Numbered from the stretch's first letter, positions 61,915 through 63,160 are shown. The stretch: DNA of 64,000 bases from Acanthosoma haemorrhoidale (GCA_930367205.1 OV884009.1:99283189-99347188); one strand, 5' to 3'. Notes: generated by a model not told the origin, from the sequence alone. Made by a program: numbers and translations.

Positions 61915-62362
61915 TAATAATAATTAACTTGATAGTTATAGACTATACTTATTCTTGAAATGGTTGTTCATCATTAAAACAGATTGGGAGCAGTTACCAA
62001 CGTCTAAATTGATGTTTAATTACAAATAAATAATTATTTTTTTGAATATCATCGATAATGACTATCACATTATCAATCTGATTATAATTAGCACACATAA
62101 ATAAATGACTTGCATTTTATTGCATATTTATTTTCTAGTTACTAATTGTTTTCTAACTGTCTTTAAACATTATGGTCAATGATAGCATTTTGAAAAGTAA
62201 TACATTTATCTAATTTGGTTAATTATACTACAAATTGTAGCTCAGTGATTACTAGGTACTTACGCCTGACCAAGATCCTATATCCCACATTGGAGGACAA
62301 GACAATGTATGGCATGGCTCTCTCTCTCTTGGTCTAGTTCCCTTGCAAAGGAAATCCGGAAC
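6339..62362 (-). CDS. ADAMTS-like secreted matrix protein (ADAMTSL1/3-like), nine internal exons, partial at both ends
   Basis: Join on the minus strand: 62264-62362, 56446-56593, 52524-52626, 30134-30322, 25833-25996, 23326-23666, 17123-17430, 12140-12267, 6339-6443. Every exon has AG/GT borders and the phases (0,1,2,2,1,0,2,1) chain into one open frame of about 528 residues. Seen in the protein: about five thrombospondin type-1 repeats with the W-x-x-C-S-x-x-C-G-x-G pattern and paired C-x-x-x-x-C endings, a linker exon between repeats 1 and 2, then an I-set Ig domain. Family knowledge: ADAMTS-like proteins are secreted glycoproteins that lack the protease domain and act in extracellular matrix; an Ig domain among the repeats points to the ADAMTSL1/ADAMTSL3 branch (the fly relative is called nolo, an assignment I cannot verify here). 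No metalloprotease HExxH motif is seen, but the N-terminal part is outside the window, so a true ADAMTS protease is not excluded. No start codon, signal peptide or stop is visible. Confidence 0.85.
6444..6899. other. Intron sequence with T-rich tract
   Basis: Lies between exon 9 and the gypsy insertions. It is AT-rich with an 18-T run near 6608-6625. Nothing else recognised. Confidence 0.4.
6900..7340 (+). pseudogene. Gypsy-type pol C-terminus remnant
   Basis: In frames that shift several times, the plus strand reads a degenerate end of a Ty3/gypsy polyprotein: H-V-F-L-K-K, then M-V-R-K-S-I-T-P-L-Y-S-G-P-Y-K-V, then I-N-D-K-E-I-T-V-S-L-D and an A-Y-L-L end. This layout (P-x-Y-x-G-P-Y-x-V followed by V-S-x-D-x-L-x-x-A-Y) is typical of the region after the integrase core. 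It has stops and frameshifts and differs in sequence from the corresponding part of the adjacent element at 7464-11037, so it is an older, separate insertion. Confidence 0.65.
7464..7648 (+). repeat. 5' LTR of the gypsy element
   Basis: 185 bases, AGTTAAGGGTCGG at the start and CGTTAACT at the end, so the termini are inverted repeats (AGTTAA/TTAACT) of the kind seen in insect gypsy elements rather than the usual TG/CA. An AATAAA signal lies near 7559. It differs from the 3' LTR at two positions (CGTCG versus CGTGG, and TCGTTCAG versus TCGTACAG). Confidence 0.93.
7648..7665 (+). other. Primer-binding site, complementary to tRNA-Phe 3' end
   Basis: TGGTGCCGAAACCCGGGA directly follows the 5' LTR (sharing its last T). 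It is the exact complement of the 3' end, including CCA, of eukaryotic tRNA-Phe as I know it, so minus-strand synthesis is inferred to be primed by tRNA-Phe. Confidence 0.85.
7755..8618 (+). pseudogene. Gypsy gag start fused by deletion to reverse transcriptase
   Basis: A 287-codon open frame. Residues 1-86 look like the start of a gag or polyprotein (hydrophilic, charged, no motif). From residue 88 the sequence is RT palm: A-G-Y-H-Q-I-K-L, F-T-R-M-P-F-G-L-K-N-A-P, the Y-M-D-D catalytic box at 149-152, F-L-G-H, and the connection L-N-Y-Y-R-R-F. The fusion point is near 8013: the residue that should be the catalytic Asp of RT motif A is a serine, so the enzyme should be inactive even if translated. 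The frame ends at 8618 because of a single extra base in a T run near 8602-8605; the continuation is in the next frame at 8605. The reading is clear; the inactivity is inferred. Confidence 0.9.
8605..10506 (+). CDS. Gypsy RNase H and integrase
   Basis: 633 codons, open throughout; the ATG at 8605 is probably fortuitous, since pol should read through from the preceding frame. RNase H comes first, with T-D-A-S (Asp15), L-E-R-E-L-L (residues 53-58) and T-D-H-R-P-L (Asp81). The integrase zinc finger is His300/His306/Cys336/Cys339, followed by the DDE core at Asp369, Asp422 (S-S-D-G-G) and Glu458 (G-T-I-E-R). After it come the Y-N-x-x-x-H-x-x-T-x-x-x-P segment and a basic C-terminal region. All catalytic residues are intact, so this integrase could be functional if expressed. 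It is the best preserved transposon gene in the window. Confidence 0.92.
   Translation: MAFPNFEKDFTITTDASDYALGAVLSQEGEDGERPVAYASRRLTDTEAQYSALERELLGIVWAIGHFRPYVFGRKFRIHTDHRPLQRVGKLKESSSRVTRWKEFLAQYNLDIVYKPGKDNVVADWLSRAIMVNAIEEGETSGGMRQFIEEWTSGEAGRSSTRKDSDRSADTPSDESIGERPRDMETTDEIINDKRRQIIWKTQTSGALKIFHSTYGRSQIATIWSPPGVRGDQICQALKDVSKPGKTHHLFVGNATVWDKIKKLWQKELLGVDRSFIRCLSVVQTLRDEEQQREVTLAYHQGKTNHRGGQETAQALRRRYFWWGMQRTIQEVIGACEVCQKTKYDRHPPQGLQEESPTAEAPLTEIQVDTFTWRGFKWVTIIDPFSKVAMAYAVGDKSSDSILQALNTWFQFYGIPERISSDGGREFDNATVRAEMQKRDVAWHFNTPGHPKSRGTIERLHSTLSDHLRVYQVDKGLSANVAMRMAVAAYNHSIHATTGLAPFEILFGLRVRPRNWPETVADEGMVAQLHNTHIQLGKMWYKVRDKIMREKSKRVARANLKVRDRIGAISIGTVVYRKVVSNRSKELVRYEGPFKVIIIREHNLVTIESMTIPKKRRTVHIEQLKLPTQGGGC
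10507..10852 (+). other. Gypsy 3' untranslated region with polypurine tract
   Basis: Between the end of pol and the 3' LTR. No env-like frame with a signal peptide, furin site or convincing membrane anchor is present; the short ORF at 10523-10750 is hydrophobic only because the DNA is T-rich. AGGGGGG at 10846-10852 abuts the LTR and is the likely plus-strand primer. Confidence 0.7.
10853..11037 (+). repeat. 3' LTR of the gypsy element
   Basis: 185 bases, same ends and length as the 5' LTR, two differences by eye. Followed by TATATA, which duplicates the six bases before the 5' LTR. Confidence 0.93.
11044..12139. other. Intron sequence with possible old repeats
   Basis: 11160-11290 resembles the end of the LTR-like repeat at 51715-52035 (both have ATACC[C/G]CATCTCCCA preceded by a short similar stretch). 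11475-11840 has purine-rich plus-strand text like that at 4430-4500 (GGTATnnTATTT, TAGTnAGGCGT) and overlapping open minus frames, suggesting a worn LINE fragment, but no domain could be read. Confidence 0.35.
12140..12267 (-). CDS. ADAMTS-like exon 8: I-set immunoglobulin core
   Basis: 128 bases, phase 2 to 1; acceptor ATTTTAG, donor GTAAGA. The product has the Ig core tryptophan (I-Q-W-A-K-D), the strand I-S-H-K-G-A-L-R-I and the diagnostic D-T-G-V-F-T-C, whose cysteine pairs with the one in the previous exon. An Ig domain following TSP1 repeats is the main reason for placing the gene near ADAMTSL1/3. Confidence 0.9.
12268..13589. other. Intron sequence; 12980-13560 may be the 5' end of the copia element
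   Basis: 12268-12970 is AT-rich with nothing recognised. 12980-13560 is richer in GC, has no long frame and lies just ahead of copia gag, so it could hold that element's LTR and leader. No matching 3' LTR was found after 16870, so this stays a guess. Confidence 0.35.
13590..16870 (+). mobile_element. Ty1/copia element, decayed and interrupted
   Basis: Gag-like text with stops runs 13600-14100 (within it a frame at 13711-13977 containing S-I-Y-E-Q-R and L-F-N-K-F-L). RT begins at 14155 with A-R-L-V-A-K-G-F-T-Q-Q-Y-G-V-D-F, the copia signature, and continues to about 14520 (L-N-K-A-F-K-G-L-N-Q-S). After about 1.7 kb of inserted DNA, RT resumes near 16200 with V-D-D-F-I-I-F-S-K-D (the YVDD box with the Tyr lost) and L-G-P-T-K-H-C-L-G-I, and RNase H near 16540-16860 (S-L-V-G-S-L-M-Y-L-A, N-R-P-D). 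Protease and integrase between gag and RT are missing. Many stops and frameshifts: an old dead copy. Confidence 0.8.
14650..15965 (+). pseudogene. Degenerate copy of an unclassified repetitive arthropod coding element, inserted in copia
   Basis: Across shifting frames the plus strand reads long conserved-looking blocks: L-T-R-D-L-N-L-S-K-E with L-L-A-S-R-L-K-D-K-N-L-L-E-Q-G-A; L-L-E-K-M-G-L-P-D-Y-F-P-D-D-W; P-I-A-H-S-M-K-M-K-E-E-Y-N-T-I-A-L-V-L; F-V-K-A-L-D-K (within the frame 15276-15581); and H-S-H-L-D-R-F-P-E-N with F-H-Q-D-I-K-T-M-E. I remember the same blocks from multi-copy hypothetical proteins in many arthropod genomes, but do not know their class; no DDE or RT motif is evident. Frameshifts and stops show it is dead. 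It accounts for most of the interruption of the copia RT. Confidence 0.6.
17123..17430 (-). CDS. ADAMTS-like exon 7: TSP1 repeat plus first strands of an Ig domain
   Basis: 308 bases, phase 0 to 2; acceptor TTTCTAG, donor GTATTT. It opens C-S-K-R-C-G-G-G-V-K-K-R-L-V-E-C and closes the repeat with R-P-C-N-T-K-P-C. A hydrophilic linker of about 30 residues follows, then I-G-G-T-A-Q-I-F-H-G-S and I-K-I-K-C, the first beta strands and first core cysteine of an Ig fold. Confidence 0.9.
17431..18593. other. Intron sequence upstream of exon 7
   Basis: AT-rich with no recognised element. An 18453-18878 frame of 141 codons begins here, but half of it coincides with a repeat (see 18594-18900), so it is not taken as a gene. 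Confidence 0.4.
18594..18900 (+). repeat. Direct repeat, copy 1 (partner 19846-20146)
   Basis: About 300 bases with clear collinear similarity to 19846-20146: TTCTTGA then TCTCTGG, CATAATATTAC, CTGTCTAA, GGACCAC, TTTCCCCAGCTGCTTCAAAT, CTTCTTCCAAACTAA and CAGGTCTCAAAACAATC. This copy is open for 94 codons within the frame at 18453-18878; the partner is not. Nature unknown; both copies are in the same orientation. Confidence 0.8.
18901..19845. other. AT-rich spacer between the direct repeats
   Basis: No coding or element signature. A run of 13 C at 19776-19788 sits about 60 bases before the second repeat copy. Confidence 0.4.
19846..20146 (+). repeat. Direct repeat, copy 2 (partner 18594-18900)
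   Basis: Second copy of the ~300-base repeat, in the same orientation with several small indels that break the frame seen in copy 1. The similarity continues through CCTTAAAAATAACAT at its end, then stops. Confidence 0.8.
20231..20810. repeat. Long inverted repeat (foldback or MITE-like), about 230-base arms
   Basis: The left arm (about 20231-20467) and the reverse complement of the right arm (about 20583-20810) match over almost their whole length. Shared blocks in order include AATCTAG, AATATTGATAAAT, TTTTATTGAAAG, CTTAGAATAGCAAAAC, TAAGTTTTACATTATCTAAC, TATTTTATTCTATTAAAT and AATCTTACAT. The ~115-base centre is unpaired. The core is nearly perfect while the outer parts are more diverged. 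The ends are degenerate and no target duplication could be assigned. It lies in an intron, so the host transcript would carry it as a hairpin. Confidence 0.85.
20860..21850 (-). pseudogene. Non-LTR retrotransposon endonuclease-region remnant
   Basis: On the minus strand, stop-ridden frames read L-L-T-E-H-W-L-K-P-N-I-P near 21745-21790 and L-A-G-D-L-N-T near 21455-21480, which resemble the E-x-W-L-x-P and G-D-x-N elements of a Jockey-like AP endonuclease in the right order and spacing. The 124-codon minus frame 20860-21234 would fall in the segment between endonuclease and RT. No RT box is present. Moderate support only. Confidence 0.45.
21851..22107. other. AT-rich intron sequence
   Basis: No recognised element; the short hydrophobic frame at 21907-22092 has no family resemblance. 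Confidence 0.35.
22108..22260 (+). repeat. Dispersed direct repeat, copy 1 (partner 26070-26240)
   Basis: Shares TTCC[A/G]GnACAAAGT, ATGAATAACAATA, GTTCAGATAA (GGTCAGATAA in the partner), GCAAATnAAAAGA, and a TTGTACATA (CTGTACATA) downstream. Same orientation as the partner. Together they bracket host exons 5 and 6. Confidence 0.6.
22261..23325. other. AT-rich intron sequence
   Basis: Downstream side of exon 6. No element or frame of note; short ORFs at 22466-22690 (minus) and 22728-22928 (plus) resemble nothing. Confidence 0.4.
23326..23666 (-). CDS. ADAMTS-like exon 6: end of one TSP1 repeat, a whole repeat, start of a third
   Basis: 341 bases, phase 1 to 0; acceptor TATTCTAG, donor GTATTG. 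The product finishes the repeat of the previous exon (R-T-C-N-E-H-P-C), contains a full repeat (F-Q-Q-C-S-K-P-C-G-I-G-I-Q-T-R-E-V-H-C, closing Q-Q-C-N-I-V-D-C) and ends with W-H-T-S-K-W-S-K, the W-x-x-x-x-W start of the following repeat. It is the longest and best preserved exon of the gene here. Confidence 0.92.
23858..24200 (+). repeat. LTR-like sequence, solo
   Basis: Lies between exons 6 and 5. It starts TGTGGGAATGG, is richer in GC than its surroundings, contains AATAAA near 24105 and ends near GATTGTCTACA. This fits a solo LTR by composition and layout, but no second copy or target duplication was found in the window. An AT dinucleotide tract lies at 23992-24015. Confidence 0.4.
24201..24629. 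other. Intron sequence
   Basis: Plus-strand text at 24420-24560 (charged, E/K-rich) could be the upstream part of the LINE remnant that follows. Otherwise nothing seen. Confidence 0.3.
24630..24790 (+). pseudogene. LINE reverse transcriptase fragment
   Basis: Reads K-I-L-E-K-R-L-K-L-M-V-E, then L-A-G-V-Q-N-G-Y, matching the non-LTR RT motif in which R-L is followed by Q-x-G-F. Only about 30 residues can be aligned, ending in a stop. A fragment; the clade cannot be decided. Confidence 0.45.
24791..25832. other. Very AT-rich intron sequence
   Basis: Adjacent to exon 5. No element recognised; the 66-codon frame 25282-25482 is lysine- and isoleucine-rich by composition. Confidence 0.4.
25833..25996 (-). 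CDS. ADAMTS-like exon 5: linker and start of a TSP1 repeat
   Basis: 164 bases, phase 2 to 1. Acceptor TTACCAG, donor GTAGAT. The first part is a serine/tyrosine-rich linker; the end reads Y-I-W-K-M-Q-G-Y-T-H-C-S-A-S-C-L-G-G, a TSP1 start with a divergent W and a leucine in place of the usual glycine after the second cysteine. The repeat is completed by the next exon, a common TSP1 split point. Confidence 0.83.
26070..26240 (+). repeat. Dispersed direct repeat, copy 2 (partner 22108-22260)
   Basis: Begins about 75 bases upstream (in gene order) of exon 5. Same blocks as copy 1, in the same orientation; the two copies are about 4 kb apart. Confidence 0.6.
26241..30133. other. Intron sequence, part of the 22-kb intron's 3' neighbour
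   Basis: Lies between exons 5 and 4. 26500-27320 is richer in GC than its flanks and probably an unrecognised element (no readable protein). 28893-28941 and 29026-29074 form a short tandem duplication described separately. The remainder is AT-rich with nothing recognised. Confidence 0.35.
28893..29074 (+). repeat. Imperfect tandem duplication, ~134-base period
   Basis: Two ~49-base blocks, 28893-28941 and 29026-29074, share AAAAAATGGTCCCT, CTAT[T/A]T and ACATAGAAATTA in the same order, with the intervening sequence not obviously repeated. An old tandem duplication or two copies of a short repeat. Confidence 0.6.
30134..30322 (-). CDS. ADAMTS-like exon 4: complete TSP1 repeat
   Basis: 189 bases, phase 2 to 2. 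Acceptor TTGCAG, donor GTATGG. It encodes a near-complete TSP1 repeat: P-W-G-E-C-N-V-T-C-G-E-G-F-R-K-R-D-V-P-C, then Y-C-Q-G-P-K-P and a closing R-C-I-E-S-P-C. All six expected cysteines are present. Entry phase matches the linker exon 22 kb upstream. Confidence 0.9.
30323..31433. other. Intron sequence before the minus-strand gypsy element
   Basis: AT-rich; no coding or element signature seen. Confidence 0.4.
31434..31561 (-). repeat. 3' LTR of the minus-strand gypsy element
   Basis: 128 bases matching 35741-35870; the best block is AAAAGGTAATACTCA and ACCAACATGG. A purine tract (GAAGAGAAGGA on the minus strand) lies just upstream of it and would be the polypurine tract. Confidence 0.8.
31900..32780 (-). 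pseudogene. Gypsy integrase remnant
   Basis: From the high end: L-L-H-E-T-H-L-G, the His-His half of the zinc finger (within the frame 32737-33426); then A-D-N-N-S-F and K-S-M-L-K-K-C, and L-L-N-Y-R-N-S with A-G-L-G-Y-F-S-S-Q-L in 32105-32314, the integrase Y-R-N-x-x-x-x-G segment. Several frameshifts; the DDE triad cannot be followed as a whole. Confidence 0.65.
32737..33426 (-). pseudogene. Gypsy RNase H and integrase zinc-finger segment
   Basis: 229 codons open. RNase H features: P-I-L-F-A-S-Q-P-L-S, Y-A-Q-I-E-K-E-L-L-A-L and A-Y-T-D-H-S-P-L, with the connecting A-D-W-V-S-R typical of gypsy RNase H ends. The first catalytic Asp block is lost in the frameshift before 33426. The integrase H-H motif begins at its end. 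Confidence 0.85.
33636..34150 (-). pseudogene. Gypsy reverse transcriptase remnant
   Basis: 34117-33890 carries F-D-L-K-Q-A-F-H-Q-M, the motif A region with its Asp retained; after a frameshift 33848-33636 carries N-N-D-I-K-F-K-L-D-K and V-K-Y-L-V-F, the post-catalytic thumb. The YxDD box falls at the broken junction (near 33880) and reads with a preserved D-D in another frame. Dead. Confidence 0.75.
34423..34956 (-). pseudogene. Gypsy gag zinc knuckle and protease segment
   Basis: 177 codons. A C-C-H-I-C-N-K-V start fits the end of a CCHC knuckle, then about 60 linker residues, then F-K-L-H-S-G-A-D-A-N, the retropepsin region: the active site D-S-G-A is changed to H-S-G-A, so the protease could not work. 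Upstream, from 35640 down to about 34960, decayed gag text begins M-E-F-V-K-L-A and includes I-Y-F-I-A-M and L-K-V-Y-N-T-I. Confidence 0.75.
35741..35870 (-). repeat. 5' LTR of the minus-strand gypsy element
   Basis: 130 bases, minus-strand ends TGTTTAG and AAAACA. The next ten minus-strand bases, TGGTGCAGTC, are the likely primer-binding site; the tRNA was not identified. Confidence 0.8.
35871..36209. other. Intron sequence after the gypsy element
   Basis: Starts with the right copy of the GTTA target duplication; otherwise nothing recognised. Confidence 0.35.
36210..36385. repeat. Dispersed repeat, copy 2 (first copy at 4190-4360)
   Basis: See copy 1 for shared words. This copy has a fuller GTAAGGACAGGACAGAC block. 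Flanks on both sides differ from those of copy 1, so the copies come from dispersal rather than a large duplication. Confidence 0.5.
36386..39086. other. AT-rich intron sequence in the 22-kb intron
   Basis: No coding signature. Short plus frames such as 37109-37291 are composition artefacts. A short tandem GTAT run (39076-39086) ends at the LTR of the next element. Confidence 0.4.
39087..39407 (+). repeat. 5' LTR-like repeat of the plus-strand gypsy element
   Basis: Begins TGTAGAGAACA and shares with 42919-43260: CTTAATTTTAAAA, CTGCCAC, GCAGGTCATC-like, TGCAATTTTGAGT, TAAAGTGAG, GAAAGAACAATAT, AAATAAAGG and TATCCAGATAGATAAAATC. An AATAAAGG in both copies is a plausible polyadenylation signal. 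No typical TGG primer site follows. Confidence 0.75.
39420..40325 (+). pseudogene. Gypsy gag remnant
   Basis: Three frames (39420-39608, 39648-39920, 40035-40325) separated by shifts. The last has W-W-E-L-W-K and G-S-L-L-D-Y-A with H-L-L-E-M-N, resembling the end of retroviral-type capsid domains in arthropod gypsy elements (a helix-rich Y-I-N-G-S-L segment). The identification is mainly by position before protease. Confidence 0.55.
40985..41392 (+). pseudogene. Gypsy RT N-terminal segment
   Basis: 135 codons. L-I-H-K-Y-K-S-V-F-A is the usual pol linker, followed by A-H-I-D-L, the R-x-x-x-x-x-E-x-x-x-I-E spacing, L-L-H-K-N-L-I-E-E-S and A-A-P-V-T-L-A, and R-L-C-M-D (the R-x-C-x-D-Y-R motif with Y-R changed). 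Downstream to about 41720 the rest of RT is present only in pieces. Confidence 0.75.
42414..42713 (+). pseudogene. Gypsy integrase C-terminal segment
   Basis: 99 codons: S-P-I-S-N-G-L-N-E-R-L-N-Q-T-L carries the third catalytic Glu in its usual setting, followed by A-W-T-I-I-T-R-K-C and Y-N-K-T-E-H-T-V-A-K-F-S-P, the standard end of the DDE domain. Confidence 0.8.
42919..43260 (+). repeat. 3' LTR-like repeat of the plus-strand gypsy element
   Basis: 342 bases beginning TGTAAGAAACATGGC directly after a purine-rich TAGGGAGGTGG. About 20 bases longer than the 5' copy, with several indels: an old element. Confidence 0.75.
43261..45550. other. AT-rich intron sequence in the 22-kb intron
   Basis: No coding or transposon signature recognised. 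43540-43960 has slightly more GC than the rest. Short frames such as 44771-44974 look like chance. Confidence 0.4.
45551..46950 (-). mobile_element. R1-like non-LTR retrotransposon, 5'-truncated, degenerate
   Basis: On the minus strand from 46950: V-A-Y-V-N-N-L-M-M (the RT catalytic YxDD box with both Asp changed to Asn), E-E-W-C-A-S-R-K-I and F-T-Y-L-G-V-R-L, the order found in R1/LOA-type RTs. Further down (frame 45988-46212) come W-S-S-Q-V-L-S-G-H-G-E-F-R-S and C-P-H-Y-G-D-R-Y-T-A-D-N-V-V, the conserved C-terminal G-H-G-x-F and C-P-x-C region. It ends in AATAAATAAATAAA at about 45570-45551. The 5' end stops abruptly inside RT, as usual for LINE insertions. Confidence 0.75.
46951..49973. 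other. AT-rich intron sequence in the 22-kb intron
   Basis: Nothing coding. A possible tRNA-derived SINE relic lies at 48200-48265 (listed separately). Confidence 0.4.
48200..48265 (+). repeat. Possible tRNA-derived SINE relic (box B-like)
   Basis: Contains GTAATGGTAATTAGAAGG followed by GGTTCAACCCC, close to an RNA polymerase III box B (GGTTCRANYCC), with an A-box-like TAAGGGTAATGG upstream. It cannot be folded into a full tRNA by eye and no second copy was found. Confidence 0.3.
49974..50375 (+). repeat. LTR-like repeat, copy 1 (partner 53435-53905)
   Basis: Shares ATAAATTTATTTAGTT, AATAGAATTATT at the start and a diverged AACTGTGAG and GAGACAATTA-like end with 53435-53905. A TATAAAAGG lies at 50079-50087, at about the same relative place as TATAAAAGG in the partner. 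The promoter-like box plus terminal position suggests solo LTRs of one family. Confidence 0.5.
50449..51545 (+). mobile_element. Jockey-family non-LTR element, 3' fragment
   Basis: Starts inside RT (V-P-x-G-x-x-x-x, then I-L-Y-N-L-Y-T-A-N-V) and includes the catalytic F-A-D-D-T-A-V-L-S at 50550-50580, Q-P-M-V-D and, after frameshifts, the thumb and C-terminal region, ending in a non-coding tail with AATAAAG near 51535 and an A/T-rich end. It matches, in reverse, the element at 57605-60050 through the RT box, the text around 50690-50840 and the 3' tail. Truncated at the 5' end and dead. Confidence 0.8.
51715..52035 (+). repeat. LTR-like or foldback-like GC-richer repeat
   Basis: Begins TGATGCCGCCTCACAGTTTC, is far richer in GC than its flanks and ends near TAATACCCCATCTCCCA. 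The last ~120 bases resemble 11155-11290. No readable protein, no clear target duplication. It looks like an LTR relic; a short non-autonomous DNA element is also possible. Confidence 0.4.
52524..52626 (-). CDS. ADAMTS-like exon 3: cysteine-free linker
   Basis: 103 bases, phase 1 to 2, about 34 residues. Acceptor TTGCAG, donor GTATGT. The product (begins E-E-K-T-S-V-L, ends S-N-Q-P) has no cysteine and no recognisable domain, so it reads as a spacer between TSP1 repeats. The support is the clean splice sites and the fact that its phases fit both neighbours exactly: skipping it (103 is not a multiple of 3) would break the frame. It is followed by the longest intron of the gene. Confidence 0.75.
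52627..53434. other. Intron sequence upstream of exon 3
   Basis: AT-rich; an AT dinucleotide tract at 53411-53434 borders the LTR-like repeat. Nothing else recognised. Confidence 0.4.
53435..53905 (+). repeat. LTR-like repeat, copy 2 (partner 49974-50375)
   Basis: Contains TATAAAAGG at 53796-53804 and AATAAATT near 53871, the order expected of an LTR (TATA box, then polyadenylation signal). It begins near TGTAATG and ends near AGGGACA. The middle is diverged from the partner. Confidence 0.5.
53940..54770 (+). pseudogene. Tc1/mariner-type transposase pseudogene
   Basis: Starts at ATG 53946. The N-terminal part reads A-I-S-L-Y-R-E-A-G and R-P-G-S-G-Q-L-R-V-T (helix-turn-helix and GRPR-like region). 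The frame 54211-54405 gives L-L-T-R-E-H-C-R-A-R-L-D-F and N-V-L-F-S-D-E, the first catalytic Asp. Then F-G-G-G-S-V-M-V, D-N-A-R-P-H-V-A-K (second Asp) and W-P-A-H-S-P-E-L-N-P-I-E (third acidic residue). So the Tc1 DD34-type layout is complete, but stops and at least four frameshifts make it dead. No terminal inverted repeats were found. Confidence 0.88.
54771..56445. other. AT-rich intron sequence between exons 3 and 2
   Basis: No coding feature. 55110-55880 has loose plus-strand frames (55641-55874) with no family resemblance. Confidence 0.4.
56446..56593 (-). CDS. ADAMTS-like exon 2: TSP1 repeat body
   Basis: 148 bases, enters in phase 0 and leaves in phase 1. Acceptor is TTTTAG after a T-rich tract, donor GTATTAAT. 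It starts C-S-V-S-C-G-E-G-V-Q-T-R-S-V-T-C, a textbook TSP1 core, and ends with the repeat's closing cysteines (Q-P-C, I-P-C). Together with the W-x-x-W of the previous exon this forms one complete repeat. Confidence 0.88.
56594..57599. other. Intron sequence, partly purine-rich
   Basis: 56720-57050 resembles in wording the text near 11480 and 4430 (GGATGGTAAGCAGATATTTTTG). 57060-57420 has an 80-codon minus frame. This may be the worn body of another LINE; no motif can be named. Confidence 0.3.
57919..58104 (-). pseudogene. Jockey RT catalytic-box segment
   Basis: 61 codons: F-A-D-D-T-A-V-L near the start, H-L-D-K-I-E-Y-W-C-N-Q-W-W-I-K-V-N and K-C. The catalytic Asp pair is kept although the surrounding element is broken. 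Confidence 0.85.
58800..59595 (+). pseudogene. BEL/Pao gag fragment inserted into the Jockey element
   Basis: On the plus strand, opposite to the Jockey element, broken frames read P-A-E-F-I-L-F-S-L-A-I-R-C-L-D near 58965-59015, then a cysteine/histidine array near 59205-59400: K-Y-K-N-H-S-L-Y-C-C-K-T-F, K-G-Y-Y-N-F-L, C-N-V-C-N-K-R-H-H-T-Q-L-H. This spacing (H-x-L-x-x-C, then C-x-x-C and K-H-H-x-x-L-H) is the hallmark of BEL/Pao gag nucleocapsids. It separates the endonuclease from RT of the host Jockey copy, so it arrived later. Confidence 0.75.
59710..60045 (-). pseudogene. Jockey AP-endonuclease segment
   Basis: 111 codons, open. V-Y-C-P-P-N and F-I-S-F-L-D lead to G-G-D-L-N-A-K-H-Q-H-W-G-S, the catalytic G-D-x-N-A block, and T-N-T-R-G-H-A-L, all typical of Jockey-clade endonucleases. 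The start of the domain and the final S-D-H motif are missing. Confidence 0.85.
60056..60439. other. Boundary region of unclear content
   Basis: A run of 12 G at 60064-60075 abuts the end of the Jockey endonuclease. The minus frame 60175-60381 may belong to the Jockey 5' part or another element; no motif was found. Confidence 0.3.
60440..60760 (+). pseudogene. LINE reverse transcriptase N-terminal fragment
   Basis: After an A-run the plus strand reads N-Y-R-P-I-C-S, then (shifting frames) E-P-I-S, R-T-S-L-I-Q, I-F-T-L-R-T-V-L-E-K-A, the order of non-LTR RT domains 1 to 3 (N-Y-R-P-I, E-E-Q-x-G-F, I-x-x-L). It stops before the catalytic box. Clade uncertain (CR1 or RTE like). Confidence 0.5.
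60761..62263. other. Intron sequence downstream of exon 1
   Basis: 60960-61500 contains moderately GC-rich plus-strand text with short open pieces (such as one reading L-G-S-D-L-F) that could be a worn retroelement protease region, but this is too weak to name. The rest is AT-rich with an AAT microsatellite at 61870-61924. Confidence 0.35.
61870..61924. repeat. AAT trinucleotide microsatellite
   Basis: About 17 TAA units with one interruption near 61913. Likely polymorphic in length. Confidence 0.9.
62264..62362 (-). CDS. ADAMTS-like exon 1 of window: end of one TSP1 repeat and start of the next
   Basis: 99 bases, phase 0 to 0, 33 residues. Acceptor TTTAG at the high end and donor GTAAGTAC at the low end. 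The product carries R-P-R-E-R-E-P-C followed by L-S-C-P-P, the usual C-x-x-x-x-C ending of a TSP1 repeat, then W-D-I-G-S-W-S-G, the tryptophan start of the next repeat, which continues with cysteine as the first residue of the next exon. The upstream exons lie beyond 64000. Confidence 0.85.
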
Positions 62363-62699
62363 CTAAACATAAATGTATAGTTATTAAAATTGTAAACCAT
62401 ATAATTTATTGGAGTTAATTCATCACAATTTAAATATTTAAATTTAATACTACCTATATTTATGACCTAATTGTGACAAGTAACAAATAATTACCCAAGT
62501 GCTTTCCACAAGTTTTCTGCCTTTACCACAATTACATATTGTTTATCCCCCCCATCTATGAAATCTTACATTTTTATTTAGTTTATTATTATTATTATCA
62601 GTGTTTAGAATTTCATACTTCCTTGGAATATTTTGAGGATATTATCCTAAGCAGGCTATATTAGACAAGGGTTAGGCACAGTTTATTTAATATTGTTGA

Positions 62700-63160
62700 T
62701 TTTTTAAAACTTTTTTTTGAGTTTCTGTACTTTTTTGACAGCTTTATACTCCAGATAGGTGTCAGGGTGTCCTATGGGATCAAACCATTATAGGAAACGA
62801 TGATGTGGAAAATCCTGCAGCACTCCAATCCGTAAATTTTCCTTAATTCTTCAGCCAAATACTGGTTCTTCCTTTCTCTTCTTTTCAGTTACTACCTTTT
62901 GCAAATCGTCATTTGCAGGCACTGCTATTTCAATGATTCCATTATTTTTCATTTAGGTGATAAATCCAACAAAATAAAGCTGTGGTTGAGTATCAATTTT
63001 CCATATTTAACATGTGTCATTTTTTCTGGTAGGGGGCTACTCTATGAGAGGCCAAAACATCTCCAAATCCTCCCAGATATCATTCCTAAAAATATCTGCA
63101 GATTTTCCACAATAAATAATAAAATCTTATATGCAATTGATAATATAATTGAAAATAACA
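62700..63160 (-). pseudogene. C-terminal fragment of a LINE polyprotein
   Basis: Read on the minus strand: G-I-I-E-I-A-V-P-A-N-D-D-L, then (one frame shift) Q-Y-L-A-E-E-L-R-K-I-Y-G-L and I-I-V-S-Y-N-G-L-I-P. This I-A-V-P, K-Y-x-x-L-x-x-E-L and I-V-x-x-x-G-x-I series is the recurrent C-terminal domain of reverse-transcriptase proteins of multi-copy insect LINEs. It lies upstream of the first visible host exon, in the same orientation. Recognition is from memory of the family. Confidence 0.55.
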
